Assembly (NCBI RefSeq): GCF_001050195.2
Contig: NZ_DF967965.1
Coordinates: forward strand, 2,624,994 to 2,688,993
Source: Anaerolinea thermolimosa
Lineage (GTDB): Bacteria; Chloroflexota; Anaerolineae; Anaerolineales; Anaerolineaceae
Direction: 5' to 3'
DNA: 64,000 bases
Shown here piece by piece: positions 34,994 through 44,036 of this stretch. Under the pieces are notes generated by a model that saw only the letters and a program-made list of their open reading frames with translations, searched no databases and was not told the origin of the DNA. Positions within the stretch are counted from its first letter, which is position 1; every line of letters starts with the position of its first letter. The translations under genes and the position numbers were made by a program.

Positions 34994-35078
34994 ACCGGCT
35001 TCACGGTTCATGGTTGTTGCCCTGTTTCCGCACACCAGGGGTTTTCCGGCTGAAACAGCGTGGCTTTTTCTGCTGACT

Positions 35079-36530
35079 TTATTCCTCCTCCAAAATCATT
35101 CGCCCCGCACCATCCAGCCGGTAAGAAAGCCTCCCCTGGGGCACCCGGGAATCTATCATCAGTGATCCATCATCCATGGCCTCCCAGATCACCTGGAACG
35201 GCGCTTTCCCTTCCACCCATTTCTCCACAATCACCACTCCATGACCGGGAAGAATGGTAAAAACAATTTGTCGAGGGTCGCCGGGGTTTTGTAGAGCCTG
35301 CGAATGAGAAAATGCCTCACAGATTGCCCGGGCCTGGGCCTCGGTAGAACAGGAAACCGGGTAACGATAATAGGGAGCCGGGAGGTAAACATGTTCTACA
35401 CGCTGTGGGTCAAACGAACGCACCCCGCGATGGCCATGCAACTTTGATCGTGCCACCGGCACCAGAGCTCCAGCACCCGCCCCCCACGAAAGGGTGATTC
35501 GAGGCAAGGGAGCATCCATTTCAACCAGCTCCACCGCTTCAGAAGAAGGTGGATCATTCCGTTTCCCTTCCACATGGCGCACCCGTGCCCCAAGTCCATC
35601 AGGGCGCACCCCGGTAATCACGGCCAGCTCATCCTCAGTGAGCCGCCCCTTATTGACAGGCCGGGCGCTTCCTGTAATGGTGGTGATCAGGGCTTCCAGA
35701 CGTGGCTCCCAGGTGGCAAAACATCCCTCGCTATACTGCCTCGAAATAGCATGGTTCAACATGGGTACAGCAACCAGGTTGCTCACCACCACCATATCGG
35801 TGAAAAACTGCCGTTTTCCAAATTCCAGCCCGGCTACCTGCATCGCCGCAGGGGTGCTCAGGGCCTTCCAAACCACCTGCGGAATATCCGGGGTTACCCG
35901 CTCATGAGCAGTGATTTCTCGCGTAGATACTGCCGTCACAATCCGCAGCATGAGGTCCTCATAAAAAGCCTCCAGCTGACCGGCAACCGTACGCGGATGA
36001 GCCCCGACCAGATCACAGGTATATGCTTCCAGGGGGTAATCTTCACCAACCAGAACCATGAGCCGGACACACATCGTCTGGCATTGAAACAAGCGGAGGG
36101 CCGCAAGGAGTGGGCCGCCGCGGCGCCCCTGTTCGTGGAGGGTGGTAAAAGCCCTCGGAGAAAGGCCTGCAAAAGGATAATCTGCCGGGTCCGCGGTCTC
36201 TTTGTTCAAAACTCTGCCCAGGTGGGCAAGAAGATCATTCAGCTGACTGGGGCGGATGTGGAGCAGGGTAAAAACCGTCGGTTGAGTTTGCAACCCCAGG
36301 CTCCGCTTCGCGTTGAAAAAAAGAGCATCACGCCAGTTGATCGTCTCTCCATAAACAGCCGTCGTAAGCAAAACATCTACCTCGCCGTGTGGAGCTGAGA
36401 GCACAACATGGCCCTTTTTAACGAACTGTTCCAGCACTCCTCGTGCCGCTCCTTCCAGCAGAGGGGTTGTAACCCGGGGAACATATCCCACACGGATTTT
36501 CCGCAACCAGTCATGCACAGAAGATCCCAT
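35079..36530 (-). CDS. Unrecognised 483-aa protein
   Basis: I do not recognise a family. The protein starts MGSSVHDWLRKIRVGYVPR. Residues of about 25-95 include ARGVLEQFVKKGHVVLSAPHGEVDVLLTTAVYG, with an alternating strand pattern, and later sections such as KRQFFTDMVVVSNLVAVPMLNHAIS and a C-terminal GAGRMILEEE. It is soluble, without a signal peptide or span. The ATG at 36530 lies 15 bases behind the SDR stop (36545), so the two genes are probably one transcript. An earlier in-frame start would overlap the SDR. It could be a metabolic or regulatory partner of the SDR. Confidence 0.5.
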   Translation of the reverse strand: MGSSVHDWLRKIRVGYVPRVTTPLLEGAARGVLEQFVKKGHVVLSAPHGEVDVLLTTAVYGETINWRDALFFNAKRSLGLQTQPTVFTLLHIRPSQLNDLLAHLGRVLNKETADPADYPFAGLSPRAFTTLHEQGRRGGPLLAALRLFQCQTMCVRLMVLVGEDYPLEAYTCDLVGAHPRTVAGQLEAFYEDLMLRIVTAVSTREITAHERVTPDIPQVVWKALSTPAAMQVAGLEFGKRQFFTDMVVVSNLVAVPMLNHAISRQYSEGCFATWEPRLEALITTITGSARPVNKGRLTEDELAVITGVRPDGLGARVRHVEGKRNDPPSSEAVELVEMDAPLPRITLSWGAGAGALVPVARSKLHGHRGVRSFDPQRVEHVYLPAPYYRYPVSCSTEAQARAICEAFSHSQALQNPGDPRQIVFTILPGHGVVIVEKWVEGKAPFQVIWEAMDDGSLMIDSRVPQGRLSYRLDGAGRMILEEE

Positions 36531-36544
36531 TGTTAATTTATTCC

Positions 36545-37330
36545 TCAGGAGGGATTTTCTTCCCGGCCTTCCAGCCAGAGAAGTCGGCCGATCCAGTCGG
36601 CCAGAGTGGGCGAAAGTGTATTCACCAGTGAGAGCAGCCACGCCTGCGGCGGCAAAACAACCGTGGCCTGCTTCCGCTCGATGGCGCGGAGGATGGCCTG
36701 CGCCACCGCCCCGGGAGAAATTTTGGCCGAAAGCGGGTGAAACTTCATGCCAGCAACCATGGGAGTGTCCACCCGGCCAGGCAACACGTTGGTCACCGAG
36801 ACGCCGCTGCCATGCAGTTCCTTCCGTAGAGTATCCCCAAACCCCAGCAGAGCTGATTTCGCCGCGGTGTAGGGGGCATCAAGAGGTAAAGCCAGCCGTG
36901 CATCCATGCTCGAGACCAGCACAATATGCCCGCTCCGCCGGGCCAGCATTCCGGGGAGCACCTCCAGCACCACCGATATTGCACCGTAAAAATTCACCCT
37001 GAGCGATTGTTCCACCAGAGAAAGAGTGAGATCTCGAATCGGGCATCGAATGTACTGCCCACTGCTGACCACCAGCACATCGATCCTGCCCCAATCGCTC
37101 AAAACTTTGCCGATCATTGCATGGATCTCTTCGGGCCGGGATACATCGGTCGGGCAAACCAGCGCCGCCTGCCCCAGTTGTTCGATCTCCGCCGCCAGCC
37201 TCTCCAGCGCCGGTACATTGCGCGCCGCCAGAACCACCCTGGCTCCCTTTCGCGCCAGAGCCAGCGCTGTGGCTCTGCCGATTCCGCTGGAAGCTCCCGT
37301 CACAACCGCAACAGCACCGTACCACTTCAT
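36545..37330 (-). CDS. Short-chain dehydrogenase/reductase
   Basis: A 261-aa SDR. The NAD(P)-binding glycine motif TGASSGIG is at residues 11-18, and Y154-x3-K158 with S140 (VSSMDA) forms the catalytic triad in the YTAAK context. Arg37 after the second strand (VLAAR) may favour NADP+. It ends with a hydrophobic/aromatic C-terminal segment. Substrate is unknown. It is followed by the unrecognised 483-aa gene on the same strand. Confidence 0.9.
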   Translation of the reverse strand: MKWYGAVAVVTGASSGIGRATALALARKGARVVLAARNVPALERLAAEIEQLGQAALVCPTDVSRPEEIHAMIGKVLSDWGRIDVLVVSSGQYIRCPIRDLTLSLVEQSLRVNFYGAISVVLEVLPGMLARRSGHIVLVSSMDARLALPLDAPYTAAKSALLGFGDTLRKELHGSGVSVTNVLPGRVDTPMVAGMKFHPLSAKISPGAVAQAILRAIERKQATVVLPPQAWLLSLVNTLSPTLADWIGRLLWLEGREENPS

Positions 37331-37406
37331 CCTTCAACCTCTGAATTGAGAGATGCGGCCTATTTTTTTGAAAACCCGCCACTCTCCGAATCGTTACACC
37401 CAATGA

Positions 37407-37443
37407 CAGACAGGCCGACCCCTGGAAAGAGTCGGCCTGTCTG
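37407..37443. terminator. Terminator hairpin after the helical protein gene
   Basis: A 13-bp perfect stem (CAGACAGGCCGAC at 37407-37419 with 37431-37443). It follows the minus-strand gene ending at 37465. No long T run is visible, so it may be only a moderate terminator. Confidence 0.6.
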
Positions 37444-37464
37444 CCACCGAGAAGAGAGATATCC

Positions 37465-37851
37465 TTATTTCTGATCCATTTGCTCGATTAATTTCTGTAA
37501 TTCTTCATTCACCTTCTTAAGCGCGGTAAGCAGCTGTGGGCGAACTTCGTCTACCGTCTGCTCACCGGCTACCCGCAGCGATTCTACTGCCCGTTTTGCC
37601 TCTTCTTTTACTTTCCGGGCTTCCTCAGTACTGGCAGCTTCCTCAATCGCCTGCCCAACCTCACGCACCATCGACTCGAGACCCTCTTTGACCTGCCGGG
37701 CTTCCGGTTTTGATTCCACATGAGTCCAGGCCGACCGAAAAGCCTGCGCCAGAGCGCTTCCCAGCGCTTCAAACTGTCGTCCTACCTCGCGCCAGCTCTC
37801 ATCGACATTTTGCGTTTTCTGCTCATGGTTTTCACCTATCGATTCGCTCAT
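37465..37851 (-). CDS. Small helical (coiled-coil) protein
   Basis: A 128-aa, mostly charged protein with long amphipathic helices: heptad-like stretches in GSALAQAFRSAW, KVKEEAKRAVESLR and TALKKVNEELQKLIEQ. It has no signal peptide or membrane span. It resembles apolipoprotein-like or other generic helical small proteins, and I cannot assign a function. It has AGAGGAGC upstream. A hairpin terminator follows. Confidence 0.6.
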   Translation of the reverse strand: MSESIGENHEQKTQNVDESWREVGRQFEALGSALAQAFRSAWTHVESKPEARQVKEGLESMVREVGQAIEEAASTEEARKVKEEAKRAVESLRVAGEQTVDEVRPQLLTALKKVNEELQKLIEQMDQK

Positions 37852-37924
37852 TTCATTGCTCCTCTTTTTCTACAAACTCCCAATGGATATACGCTGTGAG
37901 GTTTTCAAAGTTGCGATCAACCTT

Positions 37925-39922
37925 TTACCAGAATCTCAGAGCCCCGACCGCCAGATAAAGGCCGATACAACTCAGCGCCACCAGGGTGAGCAGAAGGAAA
38001 TAGACTTTCCGCCACAGACGCCAGTACCCCCGGCGCAACCCTGCCACAGCCTGCACCACCATCACCAGCGTAAGAGGCACTGAAAGAACCGGGAAGGTAA
38101 AGATCCAGCGCCACCGGGCTGGTATCCCGAAGAAAATACGGATGTCATTCTCCGTAACCATTCGAAAGCCAGCTACAGCCAGCCCGCCCAGGAAAAATAC
38201 CCCAAACAACGCCAGAAAACCTGCCACCCACGGAGCTAACCGCAACAGCCATGGAGCAGGTGCCCCTGCACGCCCGCTAACGAGCCGCGCCAGCCATGCC
38301 AGCGGGAAAACCACCCACGCGCTGAGCAGTCCGGTTACCCCAAGGATCAATCCTCCCAGCAGTACCAGTGCCCACGGGTCAAGATTGAGCGCCCGCATCA
38401 ACACCGGAAAATCCACCACGTCCTGCGTGGTGACAAAGTCCACTTTCGCCTCTTTCAGACAGGCCGCTTCAGGCCGGTGTGAGGGATCATCGAGAAACTC
38501 CACCATGATCTGGTCCGCACAGGCATCTCCAATGGCACCATGGCCGGTGTTTGGAAAGGTGAACAAATAACTGTTGGGCAACGTCTGCGCCACCATCTCC
38601 CCATACGTTTCCGGGGTAATGGGATCAAAACGCCCATTGAGGATCAATACAGGAAGATCACTGAAGACCGGCTCGTCGGCTTGCTTCCCCAGCTGGCGCA
38701 CATTCCAATCCCGGCAGACCTGCACAAAGGTCTCATTTCCTTCCTGTTCCCCCTTCACCAGGCGCGGACGAATGCCATCATACTTCACCGAGCGCGGATC
38801 AAAATCGCCGTCTTCGGCACAAACCACCGCATAGTACATCCCCTCAGCCATGGTTCGATCAAATGTGATCAGCGACTGCACGCGCTCTATGAGAGTGAAA
38901 CGGTTGGCGCGGACATCGTAAATCATCTTGGGCAAGAGCGGGATTAACTCACTGGAATACAGGGTTTGAAACAACGTCTGAATTAAACCATCCCCATTCA
39001 AGAGCGCCCTGTGGCGTTCTCCCGTCTCGGGGTCCATCAGCTGAATCATGACTGGATGTGCATCCAGGCGATCGACCTCCTCGAAAAAAACCTTTTCAAG
39101 GTTCGGAAAATCGCGGTTGCATTCAGCATCGGCGGCGCAGGCGTTGAAAAGCTCCGTAAAGGCACGATCCATCGTCCGGGCACTCTCGGGGTTAAAGTCA
39201 ATCTGGGGTGGCACCACCGCATCCAGAATAAGGCTTCTCAACCCTTCTGGATGTTCACGAAGGGCATGCAGTGCCAGTAAAGTGCCGTATGAAACCCCAT
39301 ACAGGTTAATCTTCTCCAGCCCAAGTGCCACCCGCAGACTTTCAATATCATGAGCATTCTCAAGACTATTAAAAGCAGATAAGTCGACTCCTTCTCGAAG
39401 CAACCGATCCCGGCAGGCATCCGCCGCCTGTCGGAACAGGCGGTTCTCTTCTTCATCGCTCAGGTCTTTGTCCAGCACCTTGAGGGTTTCATCCAGAAAC
39501 TCAGGACACATTAACGCCGGTTCAGAATAGAGGGTGCCGCGCTGGTCGAAAAGCACCAGATCCCGCTCTGCTCGCAAAGGGCTGTCGAATAAAACCTGCG
39601 AAAAGTAATCAATCGTCGAGCCGCCCGGCCCACCCTGGTTGAATACAAGAGCATCCCGCCGCGGGTTGGGCGATGTGCTCCGAATCACGGCCACCGCCAA
39701 CCGCAAGGTTTCCCCTTGAGGATCCTCGTAGCGCTGGGGAACGATCAGATAGGCACAATCCACATCCACCCCTTCCGTCACCCCTTCAGGCAAGGGAAAC
39801 ATGCAACTGGTCTTTTCCAGCCGGGGAACCTCAGCCTGAGCCTGTACAGTACGGGGAGAAAAGAATCCGCAGGCAATGACCGTGAGGCACAGGGCCACCA
39901 GAAAACGGGAGAGAATCTTCAT
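37925..39922 (-). CDS. Membrane-anchored alpha/beta hydrolase (prolyl-aminopeptidase/TAP-like)
   Basis: A 665-aa protein. The signal peptide (about residues 1-30, AQA before the domain) leads into a long alpha/beta hydrolase with N-QGGPGGS oxyanion motif (about 95-102), the nucleophile S211 in GVSYGTLL, D in LNGRFDPITP and H in NTGHGAIGD. A cap domain follows the nucleophile. After about residue 500 come four or more hydrophobic segments forming a C-terminal membrane domain. This layout fits an extracytoplasmic peptidase or esterase. ATG 39922 has GGAGGTCGCG upstream; the in-frame start at 39973 is less likely. Confidence 0.8.
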   Translation of the reverse strand: MKILSRFLVALCLTVIACGFFSPRTVQAQAEVPRLEKTSCMFPLPEGVTEGVDVDCAYLIVPQRYEDPQGETLRLAVAVIRSTSPNPRRDALVFNQGGPGGSTIDYFSQVLFDSPLRAERDLVLFDQRGTLYSEPALMCPEFLDETLKVLDKDLSDEEENRLFRQAADACRDRLLREGVDLSAFNSLENAHDIESLRVALGLEKINLYGVSYGTLLALHALREHPEGLRSLILDAVVPPQIDFNPESARTMDRAFTELFNACAADAECNRDFPNLEKVFFEEVDRLDAHPVMIQLMDPETGERHRALLNGDGLIQTLFQTLYSSELIPLLPKMIYDVRANRFTLIERVQSLITFDRTMAEGMYYAVVCAEDGDFDPRSVKYDGIRPRLVKGEQEGNETFVQVCRDWNVRQLGKQADEPVFSDLPVLILNGRFDPITPETYGEMVAQTLPNSYLFTFPNTGHGAIGDACADQIMVEFLDDPSHRPEAACLKEAKVDFVTTQDVVDFPVLMRALNLDPWALVLLGGLILGVTGLLSAWVVFPLAWLARLVSGRAGAPAPWLLRLAPWVAGFLALFGVFFLGGLAVAGFRMVTENDIRIFFGIPARWRWIFTFPVLSVPLTLVMVVQAVAGLRRGYWRLWRKVYFLLLTLVALSCIGLYLAVGALRFW

Positions 39923-40017
39923 CGCGACCTCCAGTGTATGACAATTATAACCTTTCGGGGTGACAGATCGCACTGGATGAAACTATCTCCTCGACTTACA
40001 ATAACCCTGCCATCTAA

Positions 40018-40059
40018 TTGCAAATGTTTTGCAATATCGTTATTGCAAATGACTTGCAT
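40018..40059. promoter_or_regulatory. Tandem TTGCAA operator (fur/feo operon)
   Basis: TTGCAA-N5-TTGCAA (40018-40034) and TTGCAA-N5-TTGCAT (40043-40059) have the same spacing and are 25 bases apart, directly before the regulator's ATG at 40075. A possible promoter reads TTGCAA/TATTGC (40018/40041) with 17 bases between, which would be covered by both sites. This fits a metal-dependent Fur-family site, with autoregulation and control of feoB. Confidence 0.6.
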
Positions 40060-40074
40060 CAGAAGGGTTAACCC

Positions 40075-40536
40075 ATGGAATCATTCATTGATCAGGTAAC
40101 CAGCAAGGTGCGTGCCGAAGGCGGGCGGATGACCGCTCAGCGGCGGTTGATTCTCGATGCCCTCGAAGACTTACGCGGCCACCCCACCGCTGAAGAAATT
40201 TTTGACCACGTGCGCAACGCCGATCCTGATATTAACCTTTCCACGGTGTACCGTACGTTACGCTGGCTGGAAGAGAATGGATTTGTCTCTCCTCGCTGGT
40301 TTGAGGATGAGAAACGCCGGGAACGCTTCGATCCGGTAGACCGCCCCCATGCCATCACCGAGCATTTTCATTTTCGCTGCCGGGTATGCAACCGGATCAT
40401 CGAGTTCGACGAGCCGCTGATCCACGAACTCAGGCGTAAATATGCCGCCGACACCGGCGCAGAGATCGAAAGCGTCTCTTTCACTTTATACGGCGTCTGT
40501 GCTTTATGCAAGAAGGACACCCCGGAGCAACCATGA
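40075..40536 (+). CDS. fur: Fur-family metalloregulator
   Basis: A 153-aa Fur-fold protein. The winged helix reads TAQRRLILDAL, then HPTAEEIFDHVR and INLSTVYRTLRWLEENGFV (recognition helix STVYRTL). The C-terminal half has HFHFRCRVCNRIIEF (His and Cys ligands) and CALCKK, forming a structural zinc site. Position before feoB suggests iron response, but a zinc or manganese homologue (Zur/Mur) cannot be excluded. The stop overlaps the feoB ATG (ATGA). Confidence 0.85.
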   Translation: MESFIDQVTSKVRAEGGRMTAQRRLILDALEDLRGHPTAEEIFDHVRNADPDINLSTVYRTLRWLEENGFVSPRWFEDEKRRERFDPVDRPHAITEHFHFRCRVCNRIIEFDEPLIHELRRKYAADTGAEIESVSFTLYGVCALCKKDTPEQP

Positions 40537-42503
40537 GCGCCAGCCACACACTCTCTCCTGCCATGCCTACCACCGGTGGACGCATTGCCCTTGTCGGCAA
40601 TCCCAACGTTGGCAAGTCCATCCTTTTCCATCGCCTCACCGGGCAGTACGTCACCGTGTCCAATTACCCCGGCACCACGGTTGAAATCACGCGGGGTGTC
40701 ACCCGTGCCATACCCGGAGCAATGATCATTGACACCCCGGGCATTGTGACTTTCCCCGCCCGCAGTGAGGATGAAGCCGTCACCGCGCGAGTTTTATTGC
40801 AAGACCCATTACAGGCAGTGCTTCAGGTCGGTGATGCGAAAAATCTGCGGCGTACCCTGCACCTCACCGTTCAACTTGCCGAGATGGGTCTTCCGATTGT
40901 CCTGGCACTAAACATGATAGACGAAGCCGAAGCCCGCGGACTGAAACTCGATCCATCCAGTATCGCCGACGCTCTGGGAATGCCAGTGATCTCAACCATT
41001 GCTACTCGTGGCCAGGGCATGCATGCCCTGGTTGAAGCCCTCAAGCAGGCTCCCGTCTCTTCACTTCGGCTGGAATACCCGCAACCCATTGAAGACTTTC
41101 TCAGCGAAAGTGAAGGGCTTTTCCCCCCCGCCAGCATGTCTCCGCGTGCCCTGGGACTTCTGTGGCTGGCAGGCGACCGCGTCGTCGCATCGTGGCTGGC
41201 CGAACGGCTCACCCCCGCAACCCTTGCACACCTGCAAACCATGCGCACCGAGTGTGAATCCCGGCTGGGTGTTTCACCTCTGGATGCCATCCAACGCATT
41301 CGTGAAGACTTCATCCAGCAGGTCGTTGAGCGCGCCATCCAGCGTCAGTCTACAGGGCGCCCAACCCTTCAATCCCGGCTCAGCCGCCTTACCACCCACC
41401 CCCTGGGGGGGCTGGCCATCCTCGCCCTCGTCCTCTATGCTTTATACTGGTTCGTGGGGGTCTTTGGCGCCGGTACGCTGGTGGGACTGCTGGAAAACCA
41501 TCTTTTCGACCAGATCATCAACCCCTGGATCACCGATCACATCCAGCGCCTGATCCCGTGGAAATTCGCAGTCGAAATGCTGGTGGGCGAATACGGCCTG
41601 TGGACCATGGGTGCAACCTATGCCTTTGCCCTCCTCTTGCCTGTGGTGACCACCTTTTTTATCGCCTTTGGCGTTCTGGAAGACTCAGGCTACCTGCCGC
41701 GCATGGCCGTGCTCACCAACCGCTTTTTCTCCTGGATGGGCCTCAACGGACAGGCGGTGTTGCCCATGGTGCTCGGTCTTGGATGTGTGACGATGGCCAC
41801 CATGACCACCCGCACCCTCCCTTCCCGTCGAGAACGCCTGCTCGTCACCATTCTTCTGGCGCTGGCTGTCCCCTGCTCGGCCCAGCTGGGGGTGGTACTG
41901 GGGATGCTGGCAGGGATTTCCTTCTCTGCGGCACTCATCTGGGGAGGCGTCGTTCTGGGGGTTCTACTGCTGGTGGGGTGGCTGGCGGCGCGGCTCATGC
42001 CCGGCGAACGGGCCCCGCTGGTGGTTGAACTGCCTCCGCTTCGACTGCCGGTATTGAGCAATGTCCTGGTAAAGACTGCCGCTCGCCTGGAATGGTACAT
42101 CAAAGAAGCCGTGCCGCTTTTTCTGGTCGGCACTCTGCTTCTCTTCACCCTCGACCAGGTACACATCCTGCCCTGGCTCATTCATGCCACCGAACCTGTT
42201 GTCACTGACTGGCTCGGATTGCCCCCGGAGGCCGCCTCGGCCTTTTTACTCGGTATCATGCGGCGCGATTTTGCCGCTACGGGGCTCTTCCATATGCAGA
42301 ATCACGGCCTGCTCAGCCCGCTTCAGGTAGTGGTATCCATTGTCACCATCACCCTCTTTGTCCCGTGCATCGCCAGCATCTTTATGATCGCCAAAGAACG
42401 CGGCTGGCGCACCACCCTTGGAATCCTCCTGTTCGTTTTCCCATTCGCATTGCTGGTGGGCGGGGTGCTTTACCGGCTTTTACTCCTCTTCGGATGGTCT
42501 TGA
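40533..42503 (+). CDS. feoB: Ferrous iron transport protein B
   Basis: A 656-aa protein. The N-terminal G-domain has GNPNVGKS (G1, residues 22-29), the SNYPGTTVEITRG switch region (G2) and DTPG (G3). The C-terminal half has 8-10 hydrophobic segments (two Gate-type motifs, such as ANTRTLPSRRERL-like TTRTLPSRRERLL) that form the Fe(II) channel. It imports Fe(II) across the inner membrane under GTP control. Its ATG overlaps the regulator stop. The two following small genes complete the operon. Confidence 0.95.
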   Translation: MSASHTLSPAMPTTGGRIALVGNPNVGKSILFHRLTGQYVTVSNYPGTTVEITRGVTRAIPGAMIIDTPGIVTFPARSEDEAVTARVLLQDPLQAVLQVGDAKNLRRTLHLTVQLAEMGLPIVLALNMIDEAEARGLKLDPSSIADALGMPVISTIATRGQGMHALVEALKQAPVSSLRLEYPQPIEDFLSESEGLFPPASMSPRALGLLWLAGDRVVASWLAERLTPATLAHLQTMRTECESRLGVSPLDAIQRIREDFIQQVVERAIQRQSTGRPTLQSRLSRLTTHPLGGLAILALVLYALYWFVGVFGAGTLVGLLENHLFDQIINPWITDHIQRLIPWKFAVEMLVGEYGLWTMGATYAFALLLPVVTTFFIAFGVLEDSGYLPRMAVLTNRFFSWMGLNGQAVLPMVLGLGCVTMATMTTRTLPSRRERLLVTILLALAVPCSAQLGVVLGMLAGISFSAALIWGGVVLGVLLLVGWLAARLMPGERAPLVVELPPLRLPVLSNVLVKTAARLEWYIKEAVPLFLVGTLLLFTLDQVHILPWLIHATEPVVTDWLGLPPEAASAFLLGIMRRDFAATGLFHMQNHGLLSPLQVVVSIVTITLFVPCIASIFMIAKERGWRTTLGILLFVFPFALLVGGVLYRLLLLFGWS

Positions 42504-42504
42504 G

Positions 42505-42738
42505 ATGAAAAGCGGACAATCTCCTTCGCTTGTGACCTGCGCCGTCTGTGGTTTCACCTTCAATCCAGAGGAACATCCCGGGTGTGCCTCCTGCCCTTTA
42601 CATTCCAGCTGCCCTACCGCCTGCTGCCCGAACTGTGGCGCACAGAATATCGACCCGCAGCAATCTGCGCTGGCCCGTCTGGTAGAACGCCTCCTTTTGA
42701 GGAAAACCCATGAAACCAACCCTGCAAAAAACTCATGA
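42505..42738 (+). CDS. Small Cys-rich (zinc-ribbon-like) protein in the feo operon
   Basis: A 77-aa protein beginning MKSGQSPSLVTCAVCG and carrying eight or more Cys (CAVCG, CASCPLHSSCPTACCPNCG), likely a metal- or cluster-binding mini-protein. It starts one base after the feoB stop and overlaps the feoA start by 29 bases. The Feo-linked small gene FeoC is a winged helix and looks different, so this may be a functional substitute or an iron-sulfur helper. That is an inference. Confidence 0.65.
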   Translation: MKSGQSPSLVTCAVCGFTFNPEEHPGCASCPLHSSCPTACCPNCGAQNIDPQQSALARLVERLLLRKTHETNPAKNS

Positions 42739-43000
42739 GAACCTTGTTCAACCCCAGCCTTCCGATGAGCGCCCCCTGGCAGATTTCTCAACCGATGCCC
42801 GGGTGAAAGTCCGGCGGTTTGGAAATTTGCCCCCGGCAACCCTTCACCATTTACAGGCTTACGGGGTTCTTCCTGGCCGGGAGATTCGCGTTCTGGCACA
42901 ACGCCCGCTGGTCATTATTCAGGTAGAGGAGAGCGAACTGGCGCTTGAAGAGAGCGTTGCGCGAGAGGTATTCGCTGAAGCTGTGCAGCTTCCGGTATAA
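42710..43000 (+). CDS. feoA: FeoA-like protein
   Basis: A 96-aa SH3-like domain protein. The FeoA pattern is LPPATLHHLQAYGVLPGREIRVLAQRP followed by short strands (LVIIQVEES, VAREVFAEA). FeoA is a cytosolic activator of FeoB. It overlaps the small Cys-rich gene and has GAGGAAA before its ATG. A TATAAT at 42996-43001 sits at the gene end and may serve the next gene. Confidence 0.85.
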   Translation: MKPTLQKTHENLVQPQPSDERPLADFSTDARVKVRRFGNLPPATLHHLQAYGVLPGREIRVLAQRPLVIIQVEESELALEESVAREVFAEAVQLPV

Positions 43001-43036
43001 TACATCCAGCCTTACGAATATTTCACCGGAGGATTC

Positions 43037-43954
43037 ATGCGGCGCTGGATTTTGTGTCTCTTAGCGGTTTTCATCAGCTTTTCCATCCCCCGACCTGCCT
43101 TTGCCCAGAACGATATTTCCATACAGAATCTGGAGGTGGAAGTCTGGCCGGAGTACGATCAACCCTCTGTGCTGGTGATCTATCGCATCACCCTTTCATC
43201 CCAAACCCAGCTTCCCGCTGAACTGGTCTTTCGTATCCCCCGTTCGGCAGGTGATCTGGCAGCATTGGCTGAACAAACCGAAAATGGTCTCTTTAATATC
43301 CCAAATTACAGCAAAGTGGGAGAAGATGGGGATTGGGTCCTTTTTCAGTTCACCACCACCACTCCCCAGTTACAGCTTGAATACTACGAGCCTCTGATGA
43401 AAAACGGTAGTGAACGCGCCTATACCTTTCGCTGGCCCGGCGATTACGCCGTAGACTCCATGACGGTGATCGTCCAGCAGCCGCGCACAGCCACGAATAT
43501 GCGCCTGCAACCTCCCACCGGCACCAGCGGCCCTGGCAGCGACGGCCTCACTTATTTCAATGTGCCTGTGGGAAGCGTCTCGGTTGGAAACACCTTCAAG
43601 CTCCAGATCGCCTACACCAAGCCAGATGATACCCTCACCCAACCCCAGGCGTTTGAAGCCGTCACCCCGGCTCTTCCGGCAAATCGCACTCCACCCCGTT
43701 CTGTGTTGAACACGGTAATTCCCTGGGTGCTGGCCGGACTGGGGTTGGTCCTTATTGGGGTAGGCGTTTTCTGGTATCTGCGCACCGAACGAACTCCTTC
43801 CAGAAAAACGCCGCGCCGCCCCCGCCGAGAGGAAGCGCCCTCCCCCGGCCGCTCCCCCCAGAAAGAAAGCCCCATTTTTTGCCATCAATGTGGTAAACGG
43901 GCACAGCCAGGGGATGTTTTCTGCCGCACCTGCGGTACTAAACTCCGCCGATAA
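43037..43954 (+). CDS. Secreted/membrane protein with a C-terminal zinc ribbon
   Basis: A 305-aa protein. A signal peptide (MRRWILCLLAVFISFSI...AFA) is followed by a beta-rich extracellular domain (residues about 25-210), then a transmembrane segment (VIPWVLAGLGLVLIGVGVFW, near 230) and a basic linker. The C-terminus is a zinc ribbon, CHQCGKRAQPGDVFCRTCG, predicted on the inner side. No function is recognised. Its terminator follows. Confidence 0.65.
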   Translation: MRRWILCLLAVFISFSIPRPAFAQNDISIQNLEVEVWPEYDQPSVLVIYRITLSSQTQLPAELVFRIPRSAGDLAALAEQTENGLFNIPNYSKVGEDGDWVLFQFTTTTPQLQLEYYEPLMKNGSERAYTFRWPGDYAVDSMTVIVQQPRTATNMRLQPPTGTSGPGSDGLTYFNVPVGSVSVGNTFKLQIAYTKPDDTLTQPQAFEAVTPALPANRTPPRSVLNTVIPWVLAGLGLVLIGVGVFWYLRTERTPSRKTPRRPRREEAPSPGRSPQKESPIFCHQCGKRAQPGDVFCRTCGTKLRR

Positions 43955-43977
43955 AAGGACGAGAACTTGAGACATTT

Positions 43978-44013
43978 AAACGCTCCAGAGAATGGCTCTC
44001 TGGAGCGTTTTTT
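43978..44013 (+). terminator. Terminator after the zinc-ribbon membrane protein
   Basis: A 13-bp stem (AAACGCTCCAGAG at 43978-43990 with 43998-44010) closed by 7 bases, followed by a T run to 44013. Confidence 0.9.
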
Positions 44014-44036
44014 ATCCAATGCCTGTGGTTCTTCCC

